Shown one piece after another: positions 1-7,577 of a stretch of 24,603 bases of DNA. This DNA comes from Hydrogenophaga sp. Its GTDB lineage: Bacteria > Pseudomonadota > Gammaproteobacteria > Burkholderiales > Burkholderiaceae_C. Positions within the stretch are counted from its first letter, which is position 1; every line of letters begins with the position of its first letter. The stretch lies in assembly GCA_021154985.1 (NCBI GenBank), contig JAJNQE010000014.1:1-24603 (forward strand), given 5' to 3'. Position numbers and translations under genes: made by a program. The notes under the pieces were generated by a model. That model ran no database searches and was not told the origin of the DNA. It saw nothing but the letters and a program-made list of their open reading frames with translations.

Positions 1-727
1 CCTCGGCGGCCGACTGGGTGAAGTTCACGTACATCGGGTTGATCTGCTGGATGACGGCGAGCTGGGTGGCCTCGCCCTGGCCCACCAGCGCACCTTCGGT
101 CACCAGCGAACGGCCGATGCGGCCCGAAATGGGCGCGGTCACACGGGCATAGCCCAGGTTGATGTTGGCGGTTTGCACCGATGCGCGGCCAGCCGCCACG
201 TCGGCCTCGGCCTGCTTTTGCGCCGCCACGGCGCTCGCGTATTCCTGCTGGCTGATGGCGTTTTCCTTCACCAGCGGCGCGTAGCGCTCGGCCAGCGCCG
301 TGGCCTGTGTGAGGTTGGCCTGTGATCGGGCCAGCCCAGCCTGGGCGCTCTGCAGGGCAGCGGCATAGGGTGCTGGGTCAATGCGGAACAGCGCCTGACC
401 CGCCTTGACATCACTGCCCTCGCGGAACAGGCGTTCCTGCAGGATGCCTGCCGCCCGCGCCCGCACCTGGGCCACGCGAGAGGCTTCCAGCCGGCCCGGC
501 AGTTCGGTCATCAGGCCCACGTCACCGGGCGTCACCGTGATCACACCGACCTCGGGTGCGGGCATGCCACCACCCGCTGCGGCAGCGGGTGCATCGGACT
601 TGCCGCAAGCGCTCAGCACCACGGCCAGCGCCAGCACCGACAGGGCTCGCAGCATGTGGTTTGGAGGAGAAGAAACAAACCGGGCGCGCGAGGCGGGCGC
701 AGACTGGATGGGGCTCAAGGCGGGCAT
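1..727 (-). CDS. acrA: RND efflux periplasmic adaptor (membrane fusion) lipoprotein, AcrA/MexA type, 3' end outside window
   Basis: This is the periplasmic adaptor that links an inner-membrane RND pump to an outer-membrane channel for multidrug efflux. About 242 residues are visible: an N-terminal signal with lipobox LSAC (Cys41 from the chosen start), then the biotinyl-lipoyl and coiled-coil hairpin region typical of the family (GRLEASRVAQVRAR, LFRIDPAPYAAAL, LGYARVTAPISGRIGRS, LVGQGEATQLAVI). The C-terminal beta-barrel and membrane-proximal parts lie off the left edge. The start at 727 is chosen because AAGGA lies about 8 nt upstream. An internal ATG at 655 would give a more usual short signal (Cys17) but has no Shine-Dalgarno, so the start is uncertain. 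It diverges from a TetR regulator with an AcrR-type operator between them. The pump gene is expected just beyond the left edge. Confidence 0.9.
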   Translation of the reverse strand, partial: MPALSPIQSAPASRARFVSSPPNHMLRALSVLALAVVLSACGKSDAPAAAAGGGMPAPEVGVITVTPGDVGLMTELPGRLEASRVAQVRARAAGILQERLFREGSDVKAGQALFRIDPAPYAAALQSAQAGLARSQANLTQATALAERYAPLVKENAISQQEYASAVAAQKQAEADVAAGRASVQTANINLGYARVTAPISGRIGRSLVTEGALVGQGEATQLAVIQQINPMYVNFTQSAAE

Positions 728-806
728 GGGAGTCCTTGGGATGGAAAGTGATCGAGGCGCAAACAGGCGGTACCCCGGCGGGCTGCTGCGGCGCAAAACG
801 GCGAAG

Positions 807-834
807 TATACATACATACAAGAATGTATGTATA
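807..834. promoter_or_regulatory. AcrR-type operator (28-bp inverted repeat) in the adaptor/regulator divergent gap
   Basis: Perfect 11-bp arms TATACATACAT (807-817) and ATGTATGTATA (824-834) flank a 6-bp spacer ACAAGA. The inner 24 bp (809-832) has the same 9-bp arms and 6-bp spacing that I remember for the E. coli acrAB operator bound by AcrR. It sits 79 bp upstream of the adaptor start and 43 bp upstream of the regulator start, so one dimer pair could control both genes. That the product of the adjacent gene binds here is inference. Confidence 0.85.
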
Positions 835-877
835 GTCCTGCCATGCCCCAAGGGCTTGCTTTCTGGAGACAAACATC

Positions 878-1555
878 ATGGTTCGACGCACCAAGGCCGA
901 CGCGCTGGTGACCCGCAACAGCCTGCTCGATGCTGCAGAGCATTTGTTTCAGGCGCATGGCGTTTCGCGCACGTCGCTCAACGACATCGCCACCGCGGCC
1001 GGCACCACGCGCGGCGCCATTTACTGGCACTTCAAGGACAAGGCCGATCTGTTCAACGCCATGATGGAGCGCGTGACCATGCCGCTGGAAGGCGCACTGG
1101 CCTGCGCAGCGGGCAAGGCCGAGGCCGCTGCGAATCCCCTGCTCTCGCTGCGCGATTCGATGATGAACGCGCTCAAGCAGACCGCCACCGACGAACAGAC
1201 CCGCCGCGTGTTCGAAGTGGCCACGCACAAGGTGGAATACGTGAGCGAAATGCAGGCGGTGCGCGACCGCCACCTGCTGGTGCGCAACCAGTGCGTGGCC
1301 ATGACCGAAAAGGCGCTGCGCGAAGTGGTGCGCCGCGAAGACATCAAGCTGTCCATGCCCCTGCCCACGGCGGCACTGGGCTTGCACGTGATCATGGACG
1401 GCCTGATCCAGAACTGGCTGCTGGACCCACTGGCGTTCGACCTGGAGAAGAGCGGGCGCCACACCATGGACGCCTACCTCGCCGGCCTGGGCTTCAGCCT
1501 TCCTGCCGCTCGGGCACCGCGTCGCGTGGCACCGGCGCGCGCGATGCCAGCTTGA
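878..1555 (+). CDS. acrR: TetR/AcrR-family transcriptional repressor of the efflux operon
   Basis: A 225-residue TetR-family repressor. The N-terminal helix-turn-helix (about residues 10-58) closely follows E. coli AcrR, including TSLNDIATAAGTTRGAIYWHFKDKADLF. The C-terminal ligand-binding half is all-helical and poorly conserved, as usual. The start ATG has GGAGA at 865-869, 8 nt upstream. It is divergent from the RND adaptor gene and shares the palindromic operator with it, so it probably represses the pump and itself until a hydrophobic drug binds. Its last 62 bp overlap the convergent mnhG gene, and the protein ends in an Ala/Arg/Pro-rich tail that is encoded in this overlap. Confidence 0.92.
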   Translation: MVRRTKADALVTRNSLLDAAEHLFQAHGVSRTSLNDIATAAGTTRGAIYWHFKDKADLFNAMMERVTMPLEGALACAAGKAEAAANPLLSLRDSMMNALKQTATDEQTRRVFEVATHKVEYVSEMQAVRDRHLLVRNQCVAMTEKALREVVRREDIKLSMPLPTAALGLHVIMDGLIQNWLLDPLAFDLEKSGRHTMDAYLAGLGFSLPAARAPRRVAPARAMPA

Positions 1556-1835
1556 GGTGCAGCGCGGCCTGCGCCATGAGGTTGGCCGACACCGGCGCGG
1601 TGATGAACACGAACAGCGTGATCAACAGTTCGGCCACACCGGCGCGGCCCTGCGCGGCGGCCACCAGCATCGATGCAATCAGTACCCCACCCACGCCCAG
1701 GGTGGAGGCCTTGGTGGGCGCGTGCAGGCGCATGTAGAAGTCGGGCAGGCGGGCCAGGCCGATGGCGCCCACCAGCAGGAAGAAGGCGGCGATCACGATG
1801 AGGATCGCGGCGGTCCATTCAACAACGGGGTGCAT
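1494..1835 (-). CDS. mnhG: Mrp/Pha monovalent cation/H+ antiporter subunit G
   Basis: A 113-residue small membrane subunit with three predicted transmembrane segments (about residues 6-27, 41-62 and 67-90). The family signature LARLPDFYMRLHAPTKASTL spans the loop after the first helix. It is the last gene of the six-gene Mrp operon, starting 11 bp after the end of mnhF, with AGGAG-like sequence (ATAAGGAGAC) just upstream. The hydrophilic C-terminus (VPRDAVPERQEG) is encoded inside the 3' end of the convergent regulator gene. MrpG is needed for assembly or activity of the complex in the cytoplasmic membrane. Confidence 0.93.
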   Translation of the reverse strand: MHPVVEWTAAILIVIAAFFLLVGAIGLARLPDFYMRLHAPTKASTLGVGGVLIASMLVAAAQGRAGVAELLITLFVFITAPVSANLMAQAALHLKLASRAPVPRDAVPERQEG

Positions 1836-1846
1836 GCTGTGTCTCC

Positions 1847-2122
1847 TTATTCGACCACGTCGCCGCGGCTGAGGTAACGCGCCAGTGCCACGGTGGACGC
1901 AAACCCGAGCATGGCCACCAGCAAGGCGGCTTCAAACAGCAAGGCGGTGTTCCAGCGCATGCCCAACACCACGATGAGGGCCACGGTGTTGAGGTAGAGC
2001 GTGTCCAGCGCAAGCAGTCGGTCGGTGGTTTCGGGGCCGCGCAGCAGGCGCCATCCACACAACAACATGGACACGGTGATCGCGGCCAGCGCGATGTTCA
2101 GGGCAAGGTCGAGGATGTTCAT
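1847..2122 (-). CDS. mnhF: Mrp/Pha cation/H+ antiporter subunit F
   Basis: A 91-residue protein with three hydrophobic helices (about 5-22, 34-52 and 60-80) and the MnhF/PhaF signature RLLRGPETTDRLLALDTL followed by the LIVVLGM core. The start ATG is preceded by AGGAG and overlaps the mnhE stop by 4 bp (ATGA), indicating translational coupling. A longer open frame upstream is only a shadow of mnhE. In the S. meliloti Pha system the homologue takes part in K+ efflux and pH adaptation. Which cation is moved here cannot be told from sequence. Confidence 0.93.
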   Translation of the reverse strand: MNILDLALNIALAAITVSMLLCGWRLLRGPETTDRLLALDTLYLNTVALIVVLGMRWNTALLFEAALLVAMLGFASTVALARYLSRGDVVE

Positions 2123-2667
2123 GCGGCACTCCTGGCTCTCGGTGGCTGACCAAAGATCTTCATCAATGGCGCCTCGTAGCGGATTTTCATGTCGTCGATC
2201 ATGGCTTGGGCATCGTCGCAGTTGAGCGCGTGCACCAGGATCTGGTGCCGCTGCTCGTCCACCACACACGACACGGTGCCAGGCGTGGTGGTGATGATGG
2301 TGGCGAACAGGGCGTTGACGCGCGGGTGGTCGGTGTCCAGCGGCACGGGCAGCCACGCCGGTCTGGGCGTGTCCATGGACCCGAGCACAAGCCGGGCCAC
2401 AGTGATGTTGGACATCACGATGTCCTTGAGCACCACCGCGCTCAGGCGCAGCGCGGCCAGCCAGTCGATGCGGTCCGCCGGCGTCAGAAAGGGGTGCAGC
2501 AGGCGCGGCACGATCAGGCCGATGAGCAGGGCCGAGATCAGGTGCACCAGCTCAACACTGTGCGAGAGCGCGAGCCAGCTGACCCCGAGCAGCACCGAGA
2601 GCACCGGATGGGCGAACCAACCCGCCTTGCGGGCTGGTTGATGGATGGCGTTCTGGGGGGTGGTCAT
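2119..2667 (-). CDS. mnhE: Mrp/Pha cation/H+ antiporter subunit E
   Basis: A 182-residue MnhE-family subunit. Hydrophobic helices lie near residues 22-37 and 42-60, followed by a region with the family pattern SAVVLKDIVMSNITVARLVL and the hallmark TPGTVSCVVD near residue 130 (here ATIITTTPGTVS). The C-terminal cytoplasmic part is charged. The ATG at 2667 overlaps the mnhD stop by 4 bp, so translation is probably coupled. Length is usual for the longer group-2 MnhE proteins. Confidence 0.92.
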   Translation of the reverse strand: MTTPQNAIHQPARKAGWFAHPVLSVLLGVSWLALSHSVELVHLISALLIGLIVPRLLHPFLTPADRIDWLAALRLSAVVLKDIVMSNITVARLVLGSMDTPRPAWLPVPLDTDHPRVNALFATIITTTPGTVSCVVDEQRHQILVHALNCDDAQAMIDDMKIRYEAPLMKIFGQPPRARSAA

Positions 2668-4313
2668 GGGCTTTCCTTCGAAGGCTTGACGATCGGGGCG
2701 GGCCGTGCGCCGTCGTAAGGCCGTGTGGTGGGCACCGTTGCCCGCTCCGCACCCAGCACCGCGCGCACGTACTGCGCCGGATCGGCGAGTTGCGCTGCAG
2801 CCGCATCGGTGTAGCGCTTGATGGGTGAGGCCAGCACCGCCATGGCCACGGTCATGAGCATGATGGCCCACACCGCCGACAACAACTTGAGGCTGGAGCC
2901 TCCGGCACTCGGGCCGTCCTGGGTGGGCTGCACATGCCAGAACACCACCACCCCGGCGCGCGCCAGACCCACGATGGAGAAGAAGCCCACCACCAGCACC
3001 ACCGTCCAGACCCAGGCCTGGGCCGGCAGGCCCGAGCTGCTTTCCAGCACCATCAGCTTGCCCAGAAACCCGGGCAGCGGCGGCAAGCCGGCGGCCGAGG
3101 CGGCACCAAAGATCATCATCAAGCCCAGCAGCAGCGGCTCGCGCAGCGCCACCGCCGGTTGCAGCTTGTCGCGCGCTTCGCCGCGCTGCGAGGCCATGAG
3201 CTCCACCAGCAGGAACAGACCGGCGATCACAACCGTGCTGTGCAGCGTGTAGTAGAGCGAGGCCGACAGGGTGGCCGGCGTGAAGAGGCCCACACCGGCG
3301 AGGATGGTGCCGACCGAGGACACGGTGAGGTAGGCCACCAGACGCGCCATGGTGTGCGCGGCCAGGGCACCCAGCACGCCGAGCACACTGGTGGTGAGCG
3401 CCAGCGGCAGCAACCAGCCCTGTGCGGCCAGCGCGGCTTCGCCCGCCTCCACGCCGAACACACCCCAGTGCACGCGGATGATGCTGTACACGCCCACCTT
3501 GGTCATGATGGCAAAGAGGGCTGCCACCGGCGCACTGGCCGAGGCGTAGGTGGCGGGCAGCCAGAAATACAGCGGCACGATGGCCGCCTTGAGGCCGAAC
3601 ACCACCAGCAGCACCAGCGCCGCCGCGCGCGCGATGAGCGCGGCATCTCCCGTGAGCTGCCCCACACGCAGCCCCACGTCGGCCATGTTGAGCGTGCCGG
3701 TCACCGCGTACACCATGCCCAGGCCGATCAGGAACAGGCCCGACGCCATGAGGTTGAGCACCACGTAGTGCACCCCCATGCGGAACCGCTCCTTGCCCTG
3801 CCCGTGCACCAGCAGCACGTACGAGGCGATCAGCAGCACCTCGAAAAACACAAAGAGGTTGAACAGATCGCCGGTGAGGAAAGCGCCGCACAGGCCCATG
3901 AGCTGGAACTGGAAGAGCGCGTGAAAGTGGCGCCCGCGGCAATCCCAGCCGCCGGTGGCGTACCACATGGCGGGCACAGCCACCGCGTAGGTGAGCAGCA
4001 CCATCAGCGCCGAGAGGCGGTCGACCACCAGCACGATGCCGAAGGGCGCAGGCCACTCGCCGAGTTGGTACACCAGCAGCTCCCCTTGGGCGGCGTGCCA
4101 CACCAGGCCGGCGGCCATGCAGGCACCAAGCAGCATGGAGGCCATGGACAGGCGACGGCGCCAGCGCAGACGCGTGTCGTCGTGAGACCCGCCCTGCGCC
4201 GACACGCCCGAGGGGTCGCCGATGAGCAACAGGAGCACCGCCGTGAAGGTCGGCAAGATCACCGACAGCACGGGAGCGTGCTGCAGCCAGAAGGCCATGA
4301 TCACGTCCGTCAT
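2664..4313 (-). CDS. mnhD: Mrp/Pha cation/H+ antiporter subunit D (NuoM/NuoN-like)
   Basis: A 549-residue polytopic membrane protein of the proton-translocating NADH-quinone oxidoreductase M/N/Mrp family, with about 14 hydrophobic segments. The functional residues of the family are present: Glu158 in NLFVFFEVLLIASYVLL, Lys242 in FGLKAAIVPLYFWLPATYA, and Lys272 in IMTKVGVYSIIR. MrpD and MrpA are the two subunits thought to carry the ion and proton channels. Its start overlaps the mnhC stop by one base (TGATG). The C-terminal tail after residue 500 is hydrophilic and proline-rich. Confidence 0.95.
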   Translation of the reverse strand: MTDVIMAFWLQHAPVLSVILPTFTAVLLLLIGDPSGVSAQGGSHDDTRLRWRRRLSMASMLLGACMAAGLVWHAAQGELLVYQLGEWPAPFGIVLVVDRLSALMVLLTYAVAVPAMWYATGGWDCRGRHFHALFQFQLMGLCGAFLTGDLFNLFVFFEVLLIASYVLLVHGQGKERFRMGVHYVVLNLMASGLFLIGLGMVYAVTGTLNMADVGLRVGQLTGDAALIARAAALVLLVVFGLKAAIVPLYFWLPATYASASAPVAALFAIMTKVGVYSIIRVHWGVFGVEAGEAALAAQGWLLPLALTTSVLGVLGALAAHTMARLVAYLTVSSVGTILAGVGLFTPATLSASLYYTLHSTVVIAGLFLLVELMASQRGEARDKLQPAVALREPLLLGLMMIFGAASAAGLPPLPGFLGKLMVLESSSGLPAQAWVWTVVLVVGFFSIVGLARAGVVVFWHVQPTQDGPSAGGSSLKLLSAVWAIMLMTVAMAVLASPIKRYTDAAAAQLADPAQYVRAVLGAERATVPTTRPYDGARPAPIVKPSKESP

Positions 4314-4654
4314 CAGTGATGCCCTCCAGGCTCGCGGCCATCCACATGATCGGTGCCGCTCTCGTGGCGGCTGCGCAGGGCGAGTTCGATCACGAAGCCG
4401 GTGGTGGCAAAGCCGATCACGATGGCGGTGAGCACCAGCGCCTGCGGCAGCGGGTCGGCCACCGCGCCCTCACCCACCAGAATGGGCTGCGCGTTGGTCC
4501 ACAGCCGCCCCATCGCAAACAAAAAGACGTTGACGGCGTAACCGAACAGCGACAGGCCGAGCACCACCGAAAAGGTGCGCCCGCGCAGCATCAGGTAGGC
4601 CGCGCAGGCGGTGACAAAACCGATGCCGCTGGCCAAGAGGAATTCCATGCTCAT
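4313..4654 (-). CDS. mnhC: Mrp/Pha cation/H+ antiporter subunit C (NuoK-like)
   Basis: A 113-residue NuoK-like subunit with three helices (about 4-22, 28-48 and 70-93) and the family pattern RTFSVVLGLSLFGYAVNVFLF followed by DPLPQALVLTAIVIGFA. Two in-frame ATG codons lie at 4654 and 4648. The first is preferred because it makes the 4-bp ATGA overlap with the mnhAB stop seen at other junctions of the operon. The C-terminus is hydrophilic and His-rich (ESGTDHVDGREPGGHH). It acts in the cytoplasmic-membrane antiporter complex. Confidence 0.94.
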   Translation of the reverse strand: MSMEFLLASGIGFVTACAAYLMLRGRTFSVVLGLSLFGYAVNVFLFAMGRLWTNAQPILVGEGAVADPLPQALVLTAIVIGFATTGFVIELALRSRHESGTDHVDGREPGGHH

Positions 4655-7482
4655 GCGGCACTCCCGGAAGATTGAACAGGCGCAGAAGTCTCGCGCGACA
4701 CGGTCCCCAGGACCGAGATGGTCAGCAGCGTGGCGCCGACCACGGTGAGGTAAACGCCCAGGTCGAACAGCGCGGCCGACGCAAACGGCAACTCGCCCAG
4801 CCAGAGCACATGCGGATGTCCGTGTGCGCTGGTCAGGAAGGGCCGTCCAAACCAGAAGGCACCCACGCCGGTGAGCCCGGCAATGCCCAGGCCCGCACCG
4901 ATCCAGACCACAAAGCGGCGACCGCCGCCGGCGCGCAGCAAGGCCTCGGCCTTGCTCTGGCCCAAGGCCATGAACTGCAGCACCAGCGCCACGGCAGTGA
5001 TCAGGCCCGCGATGAAGCCGCCACCGGGCAGGTTGTGGCCGCGCATGAAGATGTAGAGGGTGAAGACGAGTGCCAGCGGCAGCACCACCGACGCGGCCAC
5101 GCGCAACAGCAGCGGCTGCGCTGCAAACGTCCAGTTGCGGCCATCGGGATCGACTGTCGGCCGGCGTGTGCGCATGCCCTCCATGAGCGCGAGCACACCC
5201 AGCGCCGCGATGCCGAGCACCGTGATCTCGCCAAAGGTGTCGTAGCCCCGGAAATCCACCAGGATCACGTTGACCACGTTGGTGCCACCGCCCAACGGCA
5301 TGGACTGCTCCAGGAAGTACCAGGAGATCGACTCGAAGTCGCGCGTGAGCACCAGCCAGGACAAACCGGCCATGGCCGCACCGGCGGTCAGCGCCAGCAC
5401 CACATGGCCCACGCGATGGACCGACTTCGTTTCCTTGGGCGAGCGCTGTGGCAGCAAGGCCAGGCCCATGAGCAGCAGCACGGTGGAGACCACCTCGACT
5501 GAAAGCTGTGTCAGCGCCAGGTCGGGCGCCGACAGACTCACGAAGGTGAGCGCCGTGACCAGGCCCACCACACCCACCAGCACCACGGTCTGAAAACGCT
5601 CGCGGTGGGTGAGCGCGATCGCCACACAGGTGGCCAACAACAGCAACCAGACCGCGATGGCCAGGGGCGGCGCGGACATCAGTTCGCGCTCGCCCGTGCC
5701 GATGTTGCTGCCGGCCAGGGGAATGGCGGCCATGACCAGTGCCGCGCCGAACATCCACGCCACGTACCGCTGCAGCGATCCGTTTTCCAGCCGGACGGAG
5801 ATGCGGCCCGACAGGGAGAACAGCCCGTCGATCACGCTATCGAACATCTGGCGCCCCGTGGCCGGGCCGAACCAGTCTTCGGAACTAACGCGGTGCAACC
5901 ACTTGCCGCGTGCCAGCCAGAAGTACAGGGCCGCGCCCGCGCCCAACGCGATCACGCTCATGAGCAGCGGCAGGTTGAAGCCGTGCCAGATGGACAGGTG
6001 GTACTCGGGCAGCGCCTTGCCCGCGAGTGCGGTGGCGGCCACGTCGACCAACGGGCCGAAGGTCAGCGCCGGCAGCAGGCCGACCACGATGCACATCGTC
6101 ACCAGCAGCATCGACGGCAGCTTCATGCCCAGCGGCGGTTCGTGCGGATGCTTGTTCGGCACATCACCGATCGGGCCATTGAAGTAGGTGTCGTGGATGA
6201 AGCGCACCGAATACGCCACGCTGAACACACTGCCCAGCGTGACCGCCACCGGCACCAGCCAGGCCCACACCCCGGCCGTGCCCACCACCGCTTCGGTGAG
6301 GAACATTTCCTTCGACAGGAAACCGTTGGTCAGCGGCACACCCGCCATGGAAGCCGCGGCCACCATGGAGAGCGTGGCGACCCAGGGCATGAGTTTGTAG
6401 AGGCCGCCCAACTGGCGCATGTCGCGCGAATGCGTTTCGTGGTCAACGATGCCGGCGATCATGAACAGCGAGGCCTTGAAGGTGGCGTGGTTGAGCACGT
6501 GGAACACGGCGGCAACCGCCGCCAGCGGCGAACCCAGGCCGACCAGGAAGGTGATGAGGCCGAGGTGGCTCACGGTGGAATACGCGAGCAGGCCTTTGAG
6601 GTCGTGTTTGAAGATGGCGATGAAGGCGGCGAAGATCATCGTCACGAGGCCGGTGGTGGTGACGATGACCTCGAACCAGCCCGAGCCCGCCAGGATGGGG
6701 TAGAGCCGCATGAGCAGAAACACACCGGCCTTGACCATGGTGGCCGAGTGCAGGTAAGCCGACACCGGCGTGGGCGCGGCCATGGCGTCGGGCAGCCAGA
6801 AGTGGAACGGAAACTGCGCGCTCTTGGTGAAGCAGCCCAGCAAGATGAGCAACAGCGCGGGCACGAACATCGGGTGCGCCTGGATCTGCGCCACCTGCCC
6901 GAGCATGGCGCTGATCTCGTAGGTGCCGGCGATCTGGCCCAGCAACACAAAGCCACCCAGCATGGCCAGGCCGCCACCGCCGGTGACGGCCAGCGCCTGG
7001 CGCGCACCGGCTCGCGCATCGGCCCGGTGGCTCCAGAAACCCACGAGCAAGAAAGACGAGAGGCTGGTGAGCTCCCAGAACACCACCAGCAGCAGCAGGT
7101 TGTCGGACAGCACCACACCCAGCATGGCCGCCATGAACAGCATCATCTCGCTGTAGAACTTGGCCACCGAGTCCTTCGGGCTCAGGTAGAAGTGCGCGTA
7201 GATGACGATGAGCAGTCCGATGAACAGGATGAGCCCGGCGAACATCATGGAGAGCCCGTCGAGCTTGAACACCAGGTTCAAACCGATCTCGGGCACCCAC
7301 TGCCAGCTGTTCATGACCACACCGCCCGCCATGACGGTGGGCGCGTGTGACAAGAGCAGCAACAGACTGGCCAATGTGACCAGCCCGGCCGCAAGGGCGG
7401 TGAGCAAACGGGACTTGGAGCCCAGCCACAACGTGGCCAGGGTACCCAACAGGAGTGGCAGCAGGACAATGATCAACAGCAC
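4651..7482 (-). CDS. mnhA: Mrp/Pha cation/H+ antiporter, fused subunits A and B
   Basis: A 943-residue protein. Residues 1 to about 500 are NuoL-like (MrpA) with Glu137 in VFWELTSLSSFLLVGFW, Lys220, His246/Lys251 in HSATMVKAGVFLLMRL, Lys296 and His306 in HDLKGLLAYSTVSHLG, and Lys336. About residues 610-770 match the MrpA C-terminal region (FVSLSAPDLALTQLSVEVVS; the ILVDFRGYDTFGEI motif). The last 140 or so residues are an MnhB domain (FMRGHNLPGGGFIAGL). This A-B fusion marks the group-2 Mrp, or PhaAB, layout. Translation starts at GTG 7482 with only a weak upstream GAAAGA. It is the first gene of the operon, 95 bp after the MFS gene end. Confidence 0.95.
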   Translation of the reverse strand: MLLIIVLLPLLLGTLATLWLGSKSRLLTALAAGLVTLASLLLLLSHAPTVMAGGVVMNSWQWVPEIGLNLVFKLDGLSMMFAGLILFIGLLIVIYAHFYLSPKDSVAKFYSEMMLFMAAMLGVVLSDNLLLLVVFWELTSLSSFLLVGFWSHRADARAGARQALAVTGGGGLAMLGGFVLLGQIAGTYEISAMLGQVAQIQAHPMFVPALLLILLGCFTKSAQFPFHFWLPDAMAAPTPVSAYLHSATMVKAGVFLLMRLYPILAGSGWFEVIVTTTGLVTMIFAAFIAIFKHDLKGLLAYSTVSHLGLITFLVGLGSPLAAVAAVFHVLNHATFKASLFMIAGIVDHETHSRDMRQLGGLYKLMPWVATLSMVAAASMAGVPLTNGFLSKEMFLTEAVVGTAGVWAWLVPVAVTLGSVFSVAYSVRFIHDTYFNGPIGDVPNKHPHEPPLGMKLPSMLLVTMCIVVGLLPALTFGPLVDVAATALAGKALPEYHLSIWHGFNLPLLMSVIALGAGAALYFWLARGKWLHRVSSEDWFGPATGRQMFDSVIDGLFSLSGRISVRLENGSLQRYVAWMFGAALVMAAIPLAGSNIGTGERELMSAPPLAIAVWLLLLATCVAIALTHRERFQTVVLVGVVGLVTALTFVSLSAPDLALTQLSVEVVSTVLLLMGLALLPQRSPKETKSVHRVGHVVLALTAGAAMAGLSWLVLTRDFESISWYFLEQSMPLGGGTNVVNVILVDFRGYDTFGEITVLGIAALGVLALMEGMRTRRPTVDPDGRNWTFAAQPLLLRVAASVVLPLALVFTLYIFMRGHNLPGGGFIAGLITAVALVLQFMALGQSKAEALLRAGGGRRFVVWIGAGLGIAGLTGVGAFWFGRPFLTSAHGHPHVLWLGELPFASAALFDLGVYLTVVGATLLTISVLGTVSRETSAPVQSSGSAA

Positions 7483-7507
7483 GGCACGTCTTTCAGGTTA
7501 ACCAACG

Positions 7508-7513
7508 ATTCTA
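7508..7513 (-). promoter_or_regulatory. candidate -10 element for the mnh operon
   Basis: On the minus strand TAGAAT lies 25 bp upstream of the mnhAB GTG, inside the 95-bp gap that separates the antiporter operon from the MFS gene. No convincing -35 is visible at 16-18 bp. The gap also lacks a clear hairpin with a T-run, so read-through from the upstream cluster is possible. Confidence 0.3.
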
Positions 7514-7577
7514 AAAGCGGGCATTTGCGGGAACCTGACTTGCCCACACAAGCCCCAAACGGGCGCCTTGCGTGCCT

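Noticed and set aside
2934..4319. 461-codon plus-strand open frame, His/Gln/Arg-rich
   Set aside because: It is antisense to mnhD, has the composition of a GC-skew shadow and no family pattern.
5605..7350. 581-codon plus-strand open frame
   Set aside because: It is opposite mnhAB, rich in His, Arg, Gln and Glu, with no domain pattern; a shadow of a membrane protein gene.
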